Shown: in pieces, positions 37,945 to 41,291 of the stretch | How positions within the stretch are numbered: position 1 is the first letter of the stretch | How the letters are laid out: each line of letters begins with the position of its first letter | NCBI GenBank assembly: GCA_007130695.1 | Contig: SLRZ01000181.1 | Span: forward strand, 1-41,291 | From: Nitriliruptoraceae bacterium | GTDB taxonomy: Bacteria > Actinomycetota > Nitriliruptoria > Nitriliruptorales > Nitriliruptoraceae | Direction of reading: 5' to 3' | Length of the DNA stretch: 41,291 nucleotides | Program-made: the position numbers and the translations under genes | Notes under the pieces: model-generated | What the model saw: only the letters and a program-made list of their open reading frames with translations | Database searches by the model: none | Told to the model about the DNA's origin: nothing

Positions 37945-37950
37945 TAGCGT
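37945..37950 (+). promoter_or_regulatory. Candidate -10 (TAGCGT) for pfkA
   Basis: GTAGTAGCGTCG, 51 bases before the pfkA ATG. Confidence 0.35.
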
Positions 37951-38000
37951 CGACCTACGCCCGCTCCCCCCAAGCGTCCCCCGTGAAGGACGAACACCGC

Positions 38001-39035
38001 ATGGTCTCGCGTTTCGGCATCCTCACCGGCGGCGGCGACTGCCCGGGCCTCAACGCGGCCATCCGGGCGACCGTCCGTCGGGCGGACCAGCAGAACGTGA
38101 CGACGTTCGGTTTCCGCAACGGCTGGGAGGGGGTGCTGCAGTCCGAGGTGGAGCAGTTGACCCTCGCCTCGACCCGGGGGCTGCTGCACCGCGGTGGCAC
38201 GGTGCTCGGCACCTCCCGCGTCGACCCCTACCGGGAACGGGACGGGGTGCGCCGCATCGAGGACGCGCTCGAGGTCCACCGGCTCGACGGGCTGGTGGTC
38301 ATCGGCGGGGAGGGGACCCTGGCGGCGGCGACCCGACTCCACGTCGACGAGGGGCTGCCGATCGTCGGGGTCCCCAAGACCATCGACAACGACGTCGCGG
38401 AGACGGAGCTGACCATCGGGTTCCTCACCGCGGTGGCCACCGCGACGGAGGCGGTCGACCGCCTGCACTCGACCGCGGAGTCGCACAACCGGGTGATGGT
38501 GCTCGAGGTGATGGGCCGCCACGCCGGGTGGATCGCCACGTTCGCCGGGATGGCCGGTGGGGCCGACGCCATCCTGATCCCCGAGGTGCCCTTCGACATC
38601 GACGCGGTCGGCCGCCACCTGCGCCACCGCGCCGGGGTGGGGCGCGACTTCTCGATCGTCGTCGTCGCCGAGGGAGCGGAGCCCGTGCCGGGCACGATGG
38701 AGCTGCCCGAGCACCCGATGGACGAATTCGGTCGTCCCAAGCTCGGTGGCATCGGGCACACGATCGCCCACGAGATCGAGTCCCGGACGGGCTTCGACGC
38801 GCGGGTGACACAGCTCGGCCACGTCCAGCGCGGGGGCTCGCCGGTGCCGATGGACCGCGGCATCGCGACCCGCATGGGGGTCCATGCCGCGGATCTCGCG
38901 ATCGCGGGCGACTGGGGCCGGATGACCGCCTACCAGGCCGGCCGGATCGAACCGGTGGCCCTCGCCGACGTCGCGGGGCGCCTCAAGCCCGTGCCCGAGG
39001 AGCTCTACCGGGTGGCGGAGGTGTTCTTCGGATGA
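38001..39035 (+). CDS. pfkA: 6-phosphofructokinase, group III type
   Basis: 344 aa from the ATG at 38001 (AAGGA about 11 bases upstream). Motifs are ILTGGGDCPGLNAAIRA (7-23), GGEGTLAAA (102-110), VPKTIDND (124-131, with the catalytic Asp) and MGRHAGWIA. The residues that separate donor types are mixed: Gly105 (ATP type) in GGEGT and Lys126 (PPi type) in PKTIDND. This Gly/Lys combination is the one known from ATP-dependent actinobacterial enzymes such as those of Streptomyces, so ATP is the expected donor. The stop overlaps the next gene as ATGA. It diverges from glpK. Confidence 0.93.
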   Translation: MVSRFGILTGGGDCPGLNAAIRATVRRADQQNVTTFGFRNGWEGVLQSEVEQLTLASTRGLLHRGGTVLGTSRVDPYRERDGVRRIEDALEVHRLDGLVVIGGEGTLAAATRLHVDEGLPIVGVPKTIDNDVAETELTIGFLTAVATATEAVDRLHSTAESHNRVMVLEVMGRHAGWIATFAGMAGGADAILIPEVPFDIDAVGRHLRHRAGVGRDFSIVVVAEGAEPVPGTMELPEHPMDEFGRPKLGGIGHTIAHEIESRTGFDARVTQLGHVQRGGSPVPMDRGIATRMGVHAADLAIAGDWGRMTAYQAGRIEPVALADVAGRLKPVPEELYRVAEVFFG

Positions 39036-39835
39036 ACATCTCCGTGCACGAGCGGGAGGCGCTGCGGGAACTCGCGGTCCGCCTCGCCGAGGAGGCCGGC
39101 GGACTGCTGGCCTCGTTCGCCGAACGGCTGCCCGACCTGGTGGTGGACACCAAGACCTCCGCCACCGATCCGGTCTCCGAGGCCGACCGCGCGGCGGAGC
39201 GGCTCATCGCCTCCCAACTGCTCCTCGCCCGCCCCGACGACGGGCTGCTGGGGGAGGAGGACCAGGCTTCGCGCTCCGGCACCTCCGGGTTGCGCTGGGT
39301 CGTCGACCCCCTGGACGGCACCGTGAACTTCCTCTACGGCATCCCGATGTGGTGCGTCTCGGTGGCCGTCGAGGACGACGAGGGACCGCTCGCCGGCGCG
39401 GTCCACCATCCCGGACGCGGCGAGACCTTCCACGCGGCGCGCGACGCCGGCGCGGCGTGCGGCCGGACCACCCTGGCGGTGACCGGGGTGTCCGACCCGG
39501 GACGGACGCTGGTGGCGACCGGGTTCGCCTACGACGCGGCCGTGCGTGCCGACCAGGCGGCGGACGCGGCGGCCCTGCTGGGGGAGGTGCGTGACCTGCG
39601 GCGTGGTGGTGCGGCCGCGCTCGACCTCGCCTGGACGGCGGCGGGACGGCTGGACGCCTACATCGAGTTCGGCCTGCAGCCGTGGGACTGGGCGGCCGGG
39701 CGGCTGCTGGTCACCGAGGCCGGCGGGGTCGTCAGTGAGCACCGGCGGCGGCTCGGTGGTCACAGCCAGGTCGGGATCGTCGCCGGGGGCCGGTCCGCCC
39801 ACGACCACCTCGCCGCCTGGCTCGACCGCAGGTAG
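39032..39835 (+). CDS. Inositol monophosphatase-family phosphatase
   Basis: 267 aa, ATG overlapping the pfkA stop. The lithium-sensitive phosphatase signatures are DPVSEADRAAE, LGEEDQ (metal Glu), WVVDPLDGTVNFLYGIP (metal Asp residues) and PWDWAAGRLLVTEAGG. Family members hydrolyse inositol monophosphate, histidinol phosphate, PAP or fructose 1,6-bisphosphate, and these cannot be separated by eye. Coupling to phosphofructokinase makes a fructose-bisphosphatase role attractive, while a role in inositol synthesis would fit the PimB-like gene elsewhere in the window. Length normal. Confidence 0.9.
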   Translation: MNISVHEREALRELAVRLAEEAGGLLASFAERLPDLVVDTKTSATDPVSEADRAAERLIASQLLLARPDDGLLGEEDQASRSGTSGLRWVVDPLDGTVNFLYGIPMWCVSVAVEDDEGPLAGAVHHPGRGETFHAARDAGAACGRTTLAVTGVSDPGRTLVATGFAYDAAVRADQAADAAALLGEVRDLRRGGAAALDLAWTAAGRLDAYIEFGLQPWDWAAGRLLVTEAGGVVSEHRRRLGGHSQVGIVAGGRSAHDHLAAWLDRR

Positions 39836-39976
39836 GCCGACCGGCGTGACGGGGTGGTGACCGTCCGCCGTCGCGGGCGGCGTGTGCCCGGGTCCGGTAC
39901 ACCGCACACTTCCAGTGGCGGGAGCCGCTCACGGTCCAGCGAAGGGCCGCCCGACGACGACGAGGCACGACGAACG

Positions 39977-41291
39977 ATGGCGCGAGGCGTGGTGCGGGGA
40001 CTGCTGTCGGCTTCCTGGGCCGTCGCCACGCTGCCCGTGCGGGTCGCCGCGCAACTGGTGCCCACCCCCGACGCGTTCGACGTGCCCGACCTGGCCGAGG
40101 ACGGGCGGGAGTTGTTCGAGGGTGCCGTCGACTTCGTCGAGGACGCCGTGGGGTTCGTGGAGGACACGGTCGGGACCGCGGTCGAGGAGGGGGTCGACCT
40201 CGTCGAGGACTCGTTGGGCCTCCATCGTCGGGTCTGGGAGGACGAAGAGACCGGCCATGCCCAGATCGAGGTGCGCGGCCTCGAGGACCCCGACGCCGTG
40301 GGGCTGCGCCGCGGGTTGGCGCAGCGGCTGCCGCGGCTCGAGGGTGTTCGGTGGGCCGAGGTCAACGCGATCACGGGGCGGGTGGCGGTCGCGTTCGAGG
40401 GCGGCCAGCCCACCCTCGCCGGCCTGCTGGACCTCGTCGAGGGGCTCGAGGACCTGTATGCCCCGCCGCGCGCCGAGACGCGTCCGGGCTGGGACACCGA
40501 CGAGCGCGCCGAGCATCCGGCGGACGAGGAACCCGCACACCGGGTGCTGGCAATCATGGCCGGGGACGCCCTGAGCCTCGGCTGGACCGTCGTGGGTCGC
40601 GCCGCCCGTCTGGCCCGGGTGCCGGTCGAATACGCGGGGCTGCTCTCGGTCGTCGACCACCAGCCGTGGCTGCGCGACCGGGTCGAGGGGGTGATCGGCC
40701 GGCGCGCCACCCGGCTGGTCCTCCCGCTCGGGACCTCGCTGGCGGCGGGGGTCTCCCAGGGGCCGCTCGGCGTGCTCGTCGACCTCGCGCACCAGGGGCT
40801 GCAACTCGGCGAACTCCGCGCTCGCCACCACGTCTGGGAGCGGCGCGAACCCGAGTTCTACGCGGTGCACAGCGACGAGCCGATCGAGCCCCCCGACATC
40901 GGACCGCGGCCCGTAGCGCTGCCGGACGGGCCCGTCGAACTGTGGTCCCGGCGGCTCTCGCAGGCCGGACTGGTCGGGTTCGGCGGCGCCCTGGCGGCCA
41001 CACGGGACCCCCGGCGTGCGACCGACATGCTGCTGGCCTCGACCCCGAAGGCGGCGCGACTGGGCCGTGAGGGGTTCGCCGCCCACCTCGGGCGCACCCT
41101 GGCCTACCGGGGCATCGTGCCGCTGGACGCCTCGGCCCTGCGCCGCCTCGACCGCATCGACACGGTCGTGCTCGACGCCGACGTGCTGGTCACCGATCGG
41201 TGGGAGATGCGGCGCACCGTCGCGCCCGACGGGCGGCCGGCGACGGCGGCGCAGGCCGCGGCGGCCGAGCGGCTGCTGGACCCCGACGACC
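39977..41291 (+). CDS. CtpI-like cation-transporting P-type ATPase, N-terminal part
   Basis: Partial: 438 codons, open at the window end. The ATG at 39977 has a weak GAGG upstream. After a hydrophobic start (LLSASWAVATLPVRVAAQLV) come acidic heptad-like repeats (FVEDAVGFVEDTVG, residues about 55-80). Then there is an HMA-like ferredoxin fold without the CxxC metal site (AQIEVRGLEDPDAVGLRRGLAQRLP). Later, YRGIVPLDASALRRLDRIDTVVLDADVLVTD resembles the segment before the phosphorylated Asp of P1-type ATPases, but DKTGT is replaced by DADVL. Large mycobacterial CtpI-type proteins have such a degenerate N-terminal half before a normal pump. The pump domain would lie outside the window. Substrate ion unknown. 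Confidence 0.72.
   Translation, partial: MARGVVRGLLSASWAVATLPVRVAAQLVPTPDAFDVPDLAEDGRELFEGAVDFVEDAVGFVEDTVGTAVEEGVDLVEDSLGLHRRVWEDEETGHAQIEVRGLEDPDAVGLRRGLAQRLPRLEGVRWAEVNAITGRVAVAFEGGQPTLAGLLDLVEGLEDLYAPPRAETRPGWDTDERAEHPADEEPAHRVLAIMAGDALSLGWTVVGRAARLARVPVEYAGLLSVVDHQPWLRDRVEGVIGRRATRLVLPLGTSLAAGVSQGPLGVLVDLAHQGLQLGELRARHHVWERREPEFYAVHSDEPIEPPDIGPRPVALPDGPVELWSRRLSQAGLVGFGGALAATRDPRRATDMLLASTPKAARLGREGFAAHLGRTLAYRGIVPLDASALRRLDRIDTVVLDADVLVTDRWEMRRTVAPDGRPATAAQAAAAERLLDPDD

Noticed and set aside
1-41291. tRNA, rRNA, CRISPR, transposon or prophage content
   Set aside because: No cloverleaf, array of spaced repeats, transposase, integrase or terminal inverted repeat was seen on reading both strands. 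Short RNAs without strong structure could have been missed.

Overview
The window is a gene-dense, very GC-rich chromosomal segment (my rough reading is low 70s % G+C) from an actinobacterium. Supporting this are a WhiB-type iron-sulfur regulator, a SepH-like division protein, a PimB-like GT4 glycosyltransferase, a DEDDh-exonuclease/UvrC hybrid, abundant GTG starts, and -10 elements of the form TANNNT with poor -35 boxes. A deep-branching class such as Nitriliruptoria is a guess I cannot confirm. No tRNA, rRNA, CRISPR array, insertion sequence or phage gene was seen. The gaps between genes are all below about 230 bases. Most of the content is housekeeping; no obvious defence or mobile island is present.

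Layout. 0-5.3 kb: start of a lipoyl-domain acyltransferase (minus strand), gcvT, a membrane PAS histidine kinase, a crotonase-fold enzyme with one catalytic Glu replaced, and an unknown membrane-anchored protein. 5.4-8.5 kb: nadA and a glycerate kinase diverge from a control region rich in palindromes, followed by an A-type Fe-S carrier. 8.5-13.6 kb: a minus-strand run of cysteine desulfurase-like protein, double-Usp protein, TusA, zinc-less alcohol dehydrogenase/quinone reductase and a proline-racemase-superfamily protein with a Ser/Thr active-site pair. 13.8-15.1 kb: two response regulators tail to tail. 15.2-17.1 kb: trpD-csaA-BsuPI-like gene, coupled by GTGA overlaps. 17-19.2 kb: the DEDDh/GIY-YIG gene behind two tandem LexA-like boxes, then whiB. 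19.3-21 kb: TetR with a candidate operator, and mutM. 21-24.1 kb: DUF309, zinc ribbon, coiled-coil/NYN (YacP-like) nuclease, SepH. 24.1-29 kb: envelope block of lipoprotein, M48 protease, GT4, lipase-like hydrolase and zinc-ribbon membrane protein. 29.1-34.4 kb: ArsA/GET3-like ATPase, a CxxCPxC protein, ROK glucokinase, DPP-IV-type peptidase and a small membrane protein. 34.4-36.3 kb: small membrane protein, PlsC acyltransferase, msrB. 36.3-39.8 kb: glpK divergent from pfkA, with pfkA coupled to an IMPase-family phosphatase. 39.9 kb to the end: N-terminal part of a CtpI-like P-type ATPase.

How the genes work together. Central carbon entry points recur (glycerol kinase, glycerate kinase, glucokinase, phosphofructokinase, IMPase/FBPase-like). 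Sulfur and Fe-S handling recurs too (desulfurase, TusA, A-type carrier, NadA, WhiB). DNA repair is represented by mutM and the SOS-box gene. Nine adjacent gene pairs overlap as GTGA or ATGA, so translational coupling is the normal operon style here. About twenty gene or operon heads carry a TANNNT hexamer at a sensible distance; two of them (the lipoprotein and mutM) look leaderless.

The items most worth a second look are the tandem LexA-like boxes, the split desulfurase/TusA pair, the nadA and tetR/whiB palindromes, the DUF309-zinc ribbon-NYN-SepH block, and the two enzymes with altered catalytic residues.
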